Shown piece by piece: positions 1-7,754 of a stretch of DNA of 33,017 bases. The notes beneath the pieces are model-generated. The model was not told where the DNA came from and ran no database searches. It worked only from the letters and a program-made list of their open reading frames with translations. This DNA is from an uncultured Clostridia bacterium (GTDB taxonomy: Bacteria > Bacillota > Clostridia > Christensenellales > Borkfalkiaceae): positions 1-33,017 of the forward strand of contig CALVWX010000016.1 in assembly GCA_944368215.1 (NCBI GenBank). The letters run 5' to 3'. Positions within the stretch are counted from its first letter, which is position 1; every line of letters begins with the position of its first letter. The translations under genes were made by a program, and so were the position numbers.

Positions 1-76
1 GCTTGGTTACAACCTTGGAATTGTACACGGGATCGGGTAATACGTCCCTCTTGGGAACGCTTCCTCTTCTGGGCAT
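1..76 (-). CDS. rpsG: 30S ribosomal protein S7, N-terminal fragment
   Basis: Only the first 25 codons are in the window; the gene runs off the left edge. The translation begins [18 protein letters not shown], which is the conserved N-terminus of bacterial S7, the protein that nucleates assembly of the 30S head and contacts 16S rRNA and the E-site tRNA. An AGGAGG ribosome-binding site lies at 85-90, eight bases before the ATG at 74-76. It follows rpsL on the same strand, as in the usual str operon, but is separated from it by about 610 bp instead of the usual short spacer. Identification is secure despite the truncation. Confidence 0.95.
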   Translation of the reverse strand, partial: MPRRGSVPKRDVLPDPVYNSKVVTK

Positions 77-84
77 GTTGTTAT

Positions 85-90
85 CCTCCT
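85..90 (-). promoter_or_regulatory. Ribosome-binding site of rpsG
   Basis: On the minus strand the sequence reads AAAAGGAGGATAACAA immediately before the rpsG ATG. It is a near-perfect Shine-Dalgarno site and fixes the start codon. Confidence 0.9.
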
Positions 91-150
91 TTTAAAATTT
101 GTGTTTAAGGGTTTTAACCTTAAATAAGCTATTGCTTGCCCCACCGCATT

Positions 151-213
151 TCTCGCAAAAGTCTTGGCTGGCGACGCCTGCGACTTTATGCGACTTTGAA
201 AGGCCAGCCTCTC
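151..213. repeat. Hairpin repeat family B, copy 1
   Basis: The arms GGCTGGC (166-172) and GCCAGCC (203-209) enclose a loop containing GCCTGCGACTTTATGCGACT. A second copy at 457-513 has the same loop motif but different arms. The unit starts with the shared CGCAAAAGT. It lies between rpsL and rpsG. I do not recognise it as a named RNA family. Confidence 0.6.
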
Positions 214-257
214 TTGCCGCGATTTAACCGAAGCCCTCTGTAATTTAATCGCGGCAA
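214..257. repeat. Long inverted repeat in the rpsL-rpsG spacer
   Basis: TTGCCGCGATT (214-224) pairs perfectly over 11 bp with AATCGCGGCAA (247-257) across a 22-nt loop. It could form a stem-loop in the operon transcript. No U-tract follows, so it is not an obvious terminator. Confidence 0.5.
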
Positions 258-265
258 TTCACACC

Positions 266-337
266 GCCGAGGTTGCTTCGCAACAAATGTTGTCGCGCTT
301 AACGCCGAAATGAATTCGGCTTGCGCCGTTAATTATT
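266..337 (+). repeat. Diverged copy of structured repeat family A
   Basis: The stretch shares GAGGTTGCT, then TCGCG-CTTAACG, then GGCTTGCG or GCCTTGCG with the two copies at 13501-13615 and 13708-13822, in the same order. Its inner stem is GCCGAA/TTCGGC (304-309/315-320) where those copies have GGCG/CGCC, a compensatory change. Only the 3-prime part of the element is clearly present, so the assignment is less secure than for the copies near 13.6 kb. Confidence 0.45.
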
Positions 338-456
338 CAGAATTTTACTTTTAGCCGTGAGGTAGCAAATCTTCTCCGCGGGCAATCCGCGAATACTGCC
401 TATTCTTTGTCGGTTAAGGGTCAAGTATACTCCAACAAGAATAGAAAAATGGTTTA

Positions 457-513
457 TCGCAAAAGTTCCGGCAGGCAACGCCTGCGAGTTTGTGCGATTT
501 TTGCGCCCTGCCG
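457..513. repeat. Hairpin repeat family B, copy 2
   Basis: It starts with the same CGCAAAAGT as copy 1. Arms CGGCAGG (469-475) and CCTGCCG (507-513) enclose a loop with GCCTGCGAGTTTGTGCGATT. The loop sequence is conserved with the copy at 151-213 while the arms differ and still pair. Confidence 0.6.
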
Positions 514-539
514 TATATATTATAATAATTGGTAGGGGA

Positions 540-690
540 TATGACCGAATCCGGTCGACAAAAATTTTTGTTCAGAAGCGAGCAGGTTGAGGAGCGTGCG
601 GAAGCTGCGAAGGAGCATACACAGACGTATGTGACTGAGCAGAACCGCAAACGCGACAAAAAGATGCGACGCTTATAAACAAAAATTTAA
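540..690. other. Non-coding stretch downstream of rpsL, possible repeat element
   Basis: It contains a GACCG/CGGTC hairpin (near 543-557) and a purine-rich block at 575-660. AAAAATTT-type motifs lie on both sides (560-570 and 681-689). No reading frame with recognisable protein similarity is present on either strand. Its placement suggests an inserted dispersed element in the operon, but I can see no second copy in this window. Confidence 0.3.
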
Positions 691-1065
691 TTATGACTTG
701 GGTTTCTTGGCACCATACAGAGAGCGCGAACGCTTTCTCTTGGAAACGCCTGCGGTATCGAGCGCGCCGCGGATGATGTGATAGCGGACGCCGGGAAGGT
801 CCTTGACACGGCCGCCGCGAATGAGAACGGACGAGTGCTCCTGAAGGTTGTGACCTTCGCCGGGAATGTAAACGGTACCTTCCTGCTTGTTGGTAAGCCT
901 TACCCTTGCAATTTTACGGATAGCCGAGTTAGGTTTTTTGGGCGTGGTCGTGGTGACGGAAATGCATACGCCGCGCTTCTGAGGGCAGTTGTCGAGAATA
1001 GGCGACTTGCTCTTGTAAACCTGCTTTTCTCTTCCGTGCTTTATGAGCTGGTTGATTGTGGGCAT
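691..1065 (-). CDS. rpsL: 30S ribosomal protein S12
   Basis: S12 sits at the decoding centre of the 30S subunit and influences accuracy. The 124-residue product has the family signatures [12 protein letters not shown] at the start, CPQKRGVC near residue 28, and [21 protein letters not shown] and KDLPGVRYH further on. The lysines in KKPNSA and the PGV loop are the positions where streptomycin-resistance mutations occur in other bacteria; the residues here are the wild-type, drug-sensitive ones. A longer in-frame reading back to 1191 is possible, but the ATG at 1063-1065 has an AGGAGG site just upstream and matches the family start. It is the first gene of a str-type operon with rpsG downstream. 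Confidence 0.97.
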   Translation of the reverse strand: MPTINQLIKHGREKQVYKSKSPILDNCPQKRGVCISVTTTTPKKPNSAIRKIARVRLTNKQEGTVYIPGEGHNLQEHSSVLIRGGRVKDLPGVRYHIIRGALDTAGVSKRKRSRSLYGAKKPKS

Positions 1066-1219
1066 TTTGTTCCTCCTTGTTTTACTCGGTTTTTTATAAA
1101 AACCTGCGGAATATATCTTTGACCTGCATACCCTTAAATGCAAATCGAAGAGGCGAAAAATTAAGCTTTTGCCGTCTGTTTTACATGGCAACCCATATTA
1201 AACATTAACAGCAAAAGCT

Positions 1220-1248
1220 ATTTTAACAAAGCGCAATTAAATTGTCAA
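1220..1248 (-). promoter_or_regulatory. SigA-type promoter of the rpsL operon
   Basis: On the minus strand TTGACA (1243-1248) is followed by exactly 17 bases and TAAAAT (1220-1225). This gives an mRNA leader of about 150 nt before rpsL. Both hexamers are near consensus, as expected for a ribosomal-protein operon. Confidence 0.85.
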
Positions 1249-1289
1249 CAAAATGAGCGATATTTTTGAAAAAAGTGGAAATAAGCGCG

Positions 1290-2255
1290 TTAAGAATTAT
1301 GGGTGATTTCGCCGAGGAAATTTTCGTAATCGTCCCTGCCGGCCTTTATGAAATCTATTGCCGCATAGGGGTGAACGTCATTGAGACCCGTAAGAAGATA
1401 GGGCGTGTCGTATCCCCACGCCACTCCGCTGCGCTTTAAGGGGTTCATGTGTTCGCGGATAAATTTAAGGACGGGCCCGATTTTGTAGCGGGGGTTCCTT
1501 AAATAACCGATGAGACTTTCGAGGAAGCAGTTGCCCGCGCCCCTGCCCATGCCGCAGACGGTGGCGTCGAGATAGTTTACGCCCTTATCCATGCATGCGA
1601 GCGTGTTGGCGAAGGCCAGCTGCTGGTTGTTGTGCGCGTGAATGCCCAGCTGTTTGCCGTATTTATAGGCGGCCTCGCCGTACATGTCGCAAATGCGGGA
1701 CATATCGGCGGGATAGAGCGAGCCGAAGCTGTCGACTATGTATATTACGTCGACGGGCGACTTGGCGACGGCGTTTACGCATTTTTTGAGCTCTTCTTCC
1801 CCGACCTTGGATATGGCCATGACGTTGCAGCAAGTTTTGTAGCCCATGTCGTGGCAGTAACCTATCATTTCCACAGCCTCGGCCGTCTGGCGGGCGTATG
1901 TGGCGATGCGGTACATATCGATGACCGACTTATCCTTGGGCGCAACCTCGGTGTGCAGGTCAACCCTGCCGACGTCCGACATGACCGAAATGAGCATGCC
2001 GGAAGGATTATCGCCGACGACGGAGCGTATGCTGTCCTCTTCGCAGAATTTCCACTCGCCGAATTTTGTGACGTCGAAGAGCTTTTTGGAGACCTTGTAG
2101 CCGAATTCCATGATATCGACGCCCGCCTCCAGATTGGCCGCATAGAGCGCCTTTGCAAAGCCCTGCGGGAAATAAAAGGAATTGACAATTCCCCCGTCGC
2201 GCAAAGTTGCGTCGACAATTTTAATTTGTTCCCTGCAAGGCTGTGTGTTGTTCAT
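1290..2255 (-). CDS. DRE-TIM (HMGL-like) aldolase family protein
   Basis: The 321-residue product is a TIM-barrel enzyme of the DRE-TIM metallolyase superfamily, which includes 4-hydroxy-2-oxovalerate aldolase, HMG-CoA lyase and isopropylmalate synthase. The N-terminal strand carries IVDATLRDGG (residues 13-22) with the Asp-x3-Arg-Asp signature. HAHNN (206-210) supplies the two metal-binding histidines. Sequence alone does not show the substrate; it resembles the aldolase-catalytic-domain proteins of gut Firmicutes more than the synthases, and there is no LeuA-type regulatory domain. The ATG at 2253-2255 was chosen because it has a GGAGAAA site and is preceded by a good promoter; upstream in-frame sequence overlaps that promoter. 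It appears to be transcribed alone, between the 1236-residue lipoprotein gene and rpsL. Confidence 0.8.
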   Translation of the reverse strand: MNNTQPCREQIKIVDATLRDGGIVNSFYFPQGFAKALYAANLEAGVDIMEFGYKVSKKLFDVTKFGEWKFCEEDSIRSVVGDNPSGMLISVMSDVGRVDLHTEVAPKDKSVIDMYRIATYARQTAEAVEMIGYCHDMGYKTCCNVMAISKVGEEELKKCVNAVAKSPVDVIYIVDSFGSLYPADMSRICDMYGEAAYKYGKQLGIHAHNNQQLAFANTLACMDKGVNYLDATVCGMGRGAGNCFLESLIGYLRNPRYKIGPVLKFIREHMNPLKRSGVAWGYDTPYLLTGLNDVHPYAAIDFIKAGRDDYENFLGEITHNS

Positions 2256-2286
2256 AAAAATTTTCTCCGTATGCGTGATACCGCAT

Positions 2287-2315
2287 ATTTTAGCACAATG
2301 CGAAGGCAATGTCAA
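2287..2315 (-). promoter_or_regulatory. SigA-type promoter of the aldolase-like gene
   Basis: TTGACA (2310-2315), a 17-base spacer and TAAAAT (2287-2292) on the minus strand. Transcription would begin about 25-30 bases before the ATG. Confidence 0.85.
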
Positions 2316-2340
2316 ACCGCGCGCGGGCGGGCGCAAATAT

Positions 2341-2373
2341 TTGCGGGCGGGACGCGCCGCGTCCCGCCCGCAA
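2341..2373. terminator. Perfect 33-bp palindrome after the large lipoprotein gene
   Basis: TTGCGGGCGGGACGCG (2341-2356) and its exact complement (2358-2373) lie 25 bp beyond the stop codon at 2398. Such a GC-rich stem will fold strongly. In the minus direction only AUAUUUG follows, so the U-tract is weak. It separates the lipoprotein gene from the promoter of the aldolase-like gene. Confidence 0.7.
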
Positions 2374-2397
2374 TAATGCAAGGTGAAATATAATGAC

Positions 2398-5300
2398 TTA
2401 AATTATGTTATAGCAGAGTTTTACCCTCTCCCAGCCGTCGGTGAAAATTTCCACCCTCTCGTCGAGGCCGGCGGAAGCTATCCAGTCGACATATGACTGC
2501 GCGTCGGGAAGCATATTTCCGTATGCCACGCTGCCGCATATGAATTGCGTGGTATCAAAGCCGTAGAAGGCTATGTCGAGATAGACATTGGTTCTTTGAT
2601 CGGTTCTGGAACTGTTGTGGAAATATGTCCACGAAATGAGAGTTTGCCTATCAGTATTGAGCACCGTCTGCTGCACTGCTGTGAGCGGCAGGCATGTTGG
2701 AGCGATGAGATACCAGGGCGACTGACCCTCTTCGAGAGAGAGGGTGAGGTGCTTTATCGTGCCGTTGGCGACGGCCTGCGAAACTATGGAAGTGCCGTCG
2801 AGGCCGCACTGAGCGGTGAACTGATACTCGAGACCCTGATTCTTTACGCCGAACGGAAGCGTGGAACCGATTACCCAGCGCCCGAAATTGGTGTAACTGT
2901 ATGAGCTGTATATTGTTGTGTTTTCGCCCAGACGGAAGCCGTTTACCTCCTCGCCCCTGAACAGATTGTAGCAATCCGTGGTTACCGCGGGTATGGCCTT
3001 CAAATAATCGGTCATGCCGTTGTAAACGACGTTTTTATACACAAAGTACTGCGCTTCATATTCGGGAAGTATGGTATACTGGGAGGAACCCGCGGGGCGG
3101 TAAGCCACGTCGTCTATGTCGACGTCGGCTTCGGTTGCATACCACCAGCCGTCGGGATTGACGTTGCCCGTCGATGACATGGGGCCGAAGGTCATGGATA
3201 TCATTCCGTCGTTGGAGAAGGTATAGTCTATAAACGCCAGCGCCGCGCCCAATTTGTTCCGGTCGTTTTCCACCTCTTTGGGAATGCATATGCCGAGATT
3301 TTTTATGGAGCGCCACGATTCGGTAAAGCGCATTATGGTTTCGCGCGAGCCGTTGTCGTCGGTATCCCACTTCGACACCGGCGTGACTATTGGCGCGACG
3401 TTGAAATCTTCGTCGCTGAAACCCGCCGTAGTCTGCGTCTGGACATAGTCGTGCATGAACAGCGGCGAAGGCCCGTTGGCCGTATCGCGGTTTGCCTGAA
3501 CATTGCTTTCGCCCGTATAGAGCAGACCTTCGTCGGCGAGGGCGCTGAAGCGGGAGACGAGGTTGTAGCTCGATGCGTTCTGGCGGGCATCTACTATTTC
3601 GCCTTCGGAATTTATATACAGATATTCGAAGCGCGATTCCATGCCGCGTATGCCGTAGAGTTCGCCCGCGAGAGCGGTTATATCGATTCTGCGCTGGGTT
3701 GTGCCCTGACGGGCGGAAACGCCGTACAGGTTGCCGATATTGGCGGCGCTTTCGCCGATAAGTTCTGGCGAGGAGACGACGCAGCGCATCAAGGCGACCA
3801 TGAGGTCGACGTCCCATGCGGCCGAAACACTGTTGAACACGTCCGCGCGGTTTGCATAGGGCGACCCGTCGAGAGTATAGGCGGCGTCAATATAAGCCTG
3901 AAGCATTTTTGTAAGCTGTCCGCCGGTTATCTGGCCATTCGTAGCATTGATTGCGGCGTTCTGAATGTCGACAATGTTGCCGCTGGTGCCCGCGTATGCC
4001 GAGCCGACGACCTCATAATAGGCCTGACCGAGGGGCGTTGATGTACTCTTTGCCGCAGAGAGGGCGGCATTGTAATCGACCTTGGCCATTGTGACAGACG
4101 TGCCGTCTGCGGCAGTGGTTTCCACCTCCCAGCTGCCCGTCGTGCCCATGTAAGAAGTTGCCGAAGCTTTTGTGGCGTCAACTTCGTACCCCTTGGCGGC
4201 GCCCTGCTGCGCGAATGTGGTGGTTATCCCTTCGAGCTCGCCTTCCTCCGCGTTGAGGATATTTTCTATCCAGCTCTTTTCCGCGAGCGTGTATTTTTCG
4301 ATATCGTTTATGCCGTCGAAATAAGGCGCATAGTACATGGCGCCAGTATCCGTATCGCCGGTCAGCGAATACTGTATGGCGGGGTTGGCTTCGAGGAAGG
4401 CCTTATAGTTGGGCATGTAATCTATGTAATCATTTAGATTTATAAAGTATGAAGTATTGAGATTTATGGCGCTTACAGAGCCGGTAAGCAGGTCATATTC
4501 GCCGAGCCTGTTCGTTGAAACGGCTTCTGTAATCTGCATGTCGGCGCTGTAATTGGTGAAGCGGTCGACAAAGTCGATATCGAGAGTATCGGCGAGTTCC
4601 CGCCATGCGGGTCTGAGGGAACCTGTTGAATAAATTTTGCCGTCTGGCATGGTCACGTTGCCTACAAGCTCGCCATCCTGATAGGTTACACTGGCGGGAT
4701 GCGAGTAATTATTATATCCGACATTCATATTGAGCACGGTGCCGGGCATGTAATCGCCAATCCCAACCTCTCCCTCGCATTCGCCGACAAGTTTCCATTC
4801 GCCGTTAATTTTGCAATACGCGTCGTCGGAGGCATCATCGATAAACAAGTCGCCGTCGGAACCGAGCTGAGCTTCGGGAAGTCCGCTGCCGTAATACATG
4901 ACGGCTCCGGGCATTACAGAGAGCTCTCCGCTCTCCGCATGAGCATAACCATCTATAAGTATGATCACCGTTGCACCGTCGCAGGTTATATACAGCCTCT
5001 CGGACTGCGGGCCGAGCACCACTGTCTGAGCGCTCTTTATCATACTGCCGGAAAAGAAGTCGTTGCCCGAATTGTCGCAAATGCGGCCGAAAATTTTCCA
5101 TTCGCCTTCGAGCTTGTGATACATCAGCCCGCGTGAAGATACGGCGCAAAGGTCGCCGTCCGCACCGATATCGGTTTCGGGCACGTCTTCAGCCGTATGC
5201 ATCTTTGAAAGGGGCGTAACGGCCGGCTGAATATAATCGGGGGATACCGGGTCGCCGTCGGGAAGGTAAGAATTTATGTCCGTCTGGTCGGCGCGAAGCT

Positions 5301-6108
5301 GCCTTACCGTGTACTTGGTGCCGAATGTGTTTATTTCCCACATTAAATTGCTTTCGCCGACCATGAGCTGGCAGGAAATTATGTTGTTTGCCGCAATCTG
5401 CGCGGGCACGACAACCTGAGTTCTTTCGCCGTCCCTCCACACGAAGGTTATAGTCGTGCTGCCGTCGGCATTGGTTGTGACTGTGCAATCTTCGAGCGTG
5501 CTGTCCGCGCCGTTCTGACCGTTTTGTCCGTCCTGGCCGCGTATGGAGCCGAGCGACTGCCATGCGCCGTCCTCTTTGACATATACGGTATAATCTTCGG
5601 TATCGAGATATAAATCTCCGTCGTTTCCGCCGTCGGAAGAGGGCTGACCCTGCCCCGTCGTCCACGTTGCCCCGTCACGGCCGTCCTCGCCGTCTTCACC
5701 GTCCTGACCGGCGGCGCCATCCTGACCGCTTTGTCCGTCCTTTCCGTCCTGGCCCTTTATGTTGCCGATGAGCGTCCAGCCCGAAGAATTTTTTGAATAT
5801 AAATCGAACGTGGTAGTGTCGAGGTACAGGTCGCCGGGCTTGCCGAGATCGGCCAAAGGCTGTCCGACGCCCGTGGAAATAGTTGAACCGTCCGCGCCGC
5901 GGATGGTATCGAGCCACTGCTCGTAAGTCATCGGACTTTCGCCGTTTTCTTCTGCATAGGCGACGTAAAGGTTGTACTGCTCTTCGTGCGTACGCGACCG
6001 GTTCGCCGAATCGTCATCGCAGGCCGCAATCATTCCCGCGGATGCCGAAATCATTCCGACGCAGAGCACACCGAGCATGAATTTGCAAAGTTTGCGCATT
6101 TTACTCAT
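2398..6108 (-). CDS. Large surface lipoprotein: collagen-like repeats plus solute-binding-like region
   Basis: The 1236-residue product starts with a lipoprotein signal peptide; the lipobox ends IAAC and the lipidated cysteine is residue 30. Residues about 119-146 and 191-200 are Gly-X-Y triplets rich in GQDG and GEDG, as in bacterial collagen-like stalks. Four modules of the form GDLYLDT ... W..(I/L)G surround them, near 92-119, 164-191, 318-343 and 418-443; the last two are diverged. Residues about 500-1000 resemble a family 1 extracellular solute-binding protein (for example MYYAPYFDGINDIEK at 591-605), although I see no permease genes nearby. The start is fixed by AAGGAG seven bases before the ATG. 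The likely location is the outer face of the membrane with a long extended stalk. Function is unknown; carbohydrate or peptide capture is a guess. Confidence 0.75.
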   Translation of the reverse strand: MSKMRKLCKFMLGVLCVGMISASAGMIAACDDDSANRSRTHEEQYNLYVAYAEENGESPMTYEQWLDTIRGADGSTISTGVGQPLADLGKPGDLYLDTTTFDLYSKNSSGWTLIGNIKGQDGKDGQSGQDGAAGQDGEDGEDGRDGATWTTGQGQPSSDGGNDGDLYLDTEDYTVYVKEDGAWQSLGSIRGQDGQNGQNGADSTLEDCTVTTNADGSTTITFVWRDGERTQVVVPAQIAANNIISCQLMVGESNLMWEINTFGTKYTVRQLRADQTDINSYLPDGDPVSPDYIQPAVTPLSKMHTAEDVPETDIGADGDLCAVSSRGLMYHKLEGEWKIFGRICDNSGNDFFSGSMIKSAQTVVLGPQSERLYITCDGATVIILIDGYAHAESGELSVMPGAVMYYGSGLPEAQLGSDGDLFIDDASDDAYCKINGEWKLVGECEGEVGIGDYMPGTVLNMNVGYNNYSHPASVTYQDGELVGNVTMPDGKIYSTGSLRPAWRELADTLDIDFVDRFTNYSADMQITEAVSTNRLGEYDLLTGSVSAINLNTSYFINLNDYIDYMPNYKAFLEANPAIQYSLTGDTDTGAMYYAPYFDGINDIEKYTLAEKSWIENILNAEEGELEGITTTFAQQGAAKGYEVDATKASATSYMGTTGSWEVETTAADGTSVTMAKVDYNAALSAAKSTSTPLGQAYYEVVGSAYAGTSGNIVDIQNAAINATNGQITGGQLTKMLQAYIDAAYTLDGSPYANRADVFNSVSAAWDVDLMVALMRCVVSSPELIGESAANIGNLYGVSARQGTTQRRIDITALAGELYGIRGMESRFEYLYINSEGEIVDARQNASSYNLVSRFSALADEGLLYTGESNVQANRDTANGPSPLFMHDYVQTQTTAGFSDEDFNVAPIVTPVSKWDTDDNGSRETIMRFTESWRSIKNLGICIPKEVENDRNKLGAALAFIDYTFSNDGMISMTFGPMSSTGNVNPDGWWYATEADVDIDDVAYRPAGSSQYTILPEYEAQYFVYKNVVYNGMTDYLKAIPAVTTDCYNLFRGEEVNGFRLGENTTIYSSYSYTNFGRWVIGSTLPFGVKNQGLEYQFTAQCGLDGTSIVSQAVANGTIKHLTLSLEEGQSPWYLIAPTCLPLTAVQQTVLNTDRQTLISWTYFHNSSRTDQRTNVYLDIAFYGFDTTQFICGSVAYGNMLPDAQSYVDWIASAGLDERVEIFTDGWERVKLCYNII

Positions 6109-6145
6109 TTTTCCACTCCTTCATTTATTGCGTTGCCGCATTGTA

Positions 6146-6174
6146 ATTATAACACACGCGCCGCGCGCCGTCAA
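6146..6174 (-). promoter_or_regulatory. SigA-type promoter of the large lipoprotein gene
   Basis: TTGACG (6169-6174), 17-base GC-rich spacer, TATAAT (6146-6151) on the minus strand, about 40 bases before the ATG. Confidence 0.88.
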
Positions 6175-6199
6175 TAAAAGTGTGAAATATTTTCAACAT

Positions 6200-6247
6200 A
6201 CTGTCAGAAACTGACAGTTGCGGGGCGCGCAAATGCGCGCCCCGCAA
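6200..6247. terminator. Two consecutive perfect hairpins after the esterase gene
   Basis: TTGCGGGGCGCGC (6218-6230) pairs over 13 bp with 6235-6247 around an AAAT loop. Directly beside it ACTGTCAG (6200-6207) pairs with CTGACAGT (6211-6218). Both lie about 40-90 bp past the esterase stop codon. No U-run follows, so termination efficiency cannot be judged from sequence. Confidence 0.65.
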
Positions 6248-6287
6248 CCCAATTTATAGTCATAGCGGTGTATAAAGTTTTTTAAAT

Positions 6288-7754
6288 TTACGCGCGGACG
6301 GAGGTGCCCGTCTGCGTTACGGTGACAGAAGAGAAGCGCACGGTTACGTTGCGCGCCGCAAAGAGGCACAAATAGTCGGACGCGCCGTCGACCGCGGAGA
6401 GGTCGAAATCGTACCACGTGCGGGAAAACCCGTTTACCTGCGCGCGTATCTGCTGGTTGACCTTGGTGATTGAAAGTTCGTACCTGCAACCCGCGGCAAA
6501 TGGGAGCGGATTTTGCCCGCGCTTAAGCGCGCCGCCTTCGCGGCAGAAAATTGCCTTGCCTTCAGCCACCCCGGCCGCTATATAATTTGAATTAAGAGAA
6601 GGAACGTATTGGTCGCAATATATGTCGTCGCGAAGCATCATGCCGAAGGCCGTCTGCCCGTCCGCTCCGTCGCCGACGGAGAGCACTTCGCACACGGCGG
6701 AAGCGGTGAAATTTGCGTCGGCGGGCAGCCGCATAAATGCCGCGCCGAAGCCGTCCGTCCCGCCGCTCACTTTGCCGCGGGGAACGACGCTTTGGTTGCC
6801 GACGGTAAAATTCTGCCCGTCGCCGCCTATGGTAAATTCGGCCACGTGCTCCGCGCCTCCGAAGTCGCCCATGACCGTGCCGTGCCAAGGCAAAGGAAGT
6901 TTAAAGTGAAGCCTGCTTGCCGCCTCCTCCCCGAAGGGCACATATTCCGGCTCGCGGTAGTCGGGGTTTACGGCGTCTTCGAACCCGCTCTCCGCAGGGG
7001 GAAAAATTTCGTCCTTTAAATAATTTTTCAAGGGATTATCCGACTGCGAAACAGCCTTTGCCCATTCGTAAGCCGTCCACGCCGCGCCGTATTTGTTGAG
7101 GTGGGTACCGTCCAGCCCGACGCGCACGCCGCCCGAAGTTGCCGCCCACGCGTGGAAATTTGCCGCTTTTTGGTGCCCGGCGCGCAGATAGCGCGCCATG
7201 GACGAGGCTGTGAGGTCGACGACGGTGACGCCGACGTCATTACCCAATTTGCGGATGGCCGCGGGATAATCGCCGCCTTCGTACCCGCCGCCCGACTGCG
7301 TGACGTGTCCGCACGAACCCGAATAATCGTCCGTATCCGAAAGGCGGACTATGGGCGTACAGAGCACGGGCGTGGCGCCGCGGTCGCGCGCGAGACATAT
7401 GTAATTTTTATACAGGTTGTATTTAAACGAAAGCCCCCGCCCCTCGTCGTCCGCAGTATAGGGCAGGTTGGGATTGGTGTAGCGTTCGTCCTCCCTCTTT
7501 TCGTCGTTGTGACCGAAGCCGATGACGAGGAAATCGCCCGAGGACAGGTTTTCCTTTAAAATTTTATAGTTTTCCTCAGTTAGGAAGCTTTTTGAACTGC
7601 GCCCCGAGAGGGCGAGATTTATTACCCTTACTCCCTCCTTGAGGTAGCGCGAAAGCTGCGTGCCGTAGCCGTAGCGGGGAATGTAGTAGTTGTCTGAAAA
7701 GCTGCTTACCGTGCTGTCGCCGACGACATATACGGTGGGAAGTTTAGTGTTCAT
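6288..7754 (-). CDS. GDSL/SGNH-family esterase with C-terminal beta-rich domain
   Basis: The first 240 residues of this 488-residue protein form an SGNH hydrolase similar to rhamnogalacturonan acetylesterases, which remove acetyl groups from pectin. Block I is VGDSTV with nucleophile Ser14, block II has Gly51 in LSGRSSKSF, block III has Asn83 in GFGHND, and block V is DGTHLN with Asp215 and His218. Residues from about 265 to the end form a beta-rich segment of LamG or DUF1349 type that may bind carbohydrate. There is no signal peptide, so the enzyme is predicted to be cytoplasmic and would act on imported oligosaccharides. The start overlaps the recG stop in a TGATG arrangement, which implies translational coupling. 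The ATG at 7752-7754 is chosen because the catalytic core begins there; the frame upstream runs antiparallel through recG. Confidence 0.82.
   Translation of the reverse strand: MNTKLPTVYVVGDSTVSSFSDNYYIPRYGYGTQLSRYLKEGVRVINLALSGRSSKSFLTEENYKILKENLSSGDFLVIGFGHNDEKREDERYTNPNLPYTADDEGRGLSFKYNLYKNYICLARDRGATPVLCTPIVRLSDTDDYSGSCGHVTQSGGGYEGGDYPAAIRKLGNDVGVTVVDLTASSMARYLRAGHQKAANFHAWAATSGGVRVGLDGTHLNKYGAAWTAYEWAKAVSQSDNPLKNYLKDEIFPPAESGFEDAVNPDYREPEYVPFGEEAASRLHFKLPLPWHGTVMGDFGGAEHVAEFTIGGDGQNFTVGNQSVVPRGKVSGGTDGFGAAFMRLPADANFTASAVCEVLSVGDGADGQTAFGMMLRDDIYCDQYVPSLNSNYIAAGVAEGKAIFCREGGALKRGQNPLPFAAGCRYELSITKVNQQIRAQVNGFSRTWYDFDLSAVDGASDYLCLFAARNVTVRFSSVTVTQTGTSVRA

Noticed and set aside
414..659. 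81-codon minus-strand frame in the rpsL-rpsG spacer
   Set aside because: It overlaps the hairpin repeat and has a sequence with no domain pattern or good RBS; treated as translated repeat DNA.
1632..2393. Long plus-strand reading frame across the aldolase-like gene
   Set aside because: It is antisense to a gene with clear family motifs, has no RBS, and shows no recognisable protein pattern.
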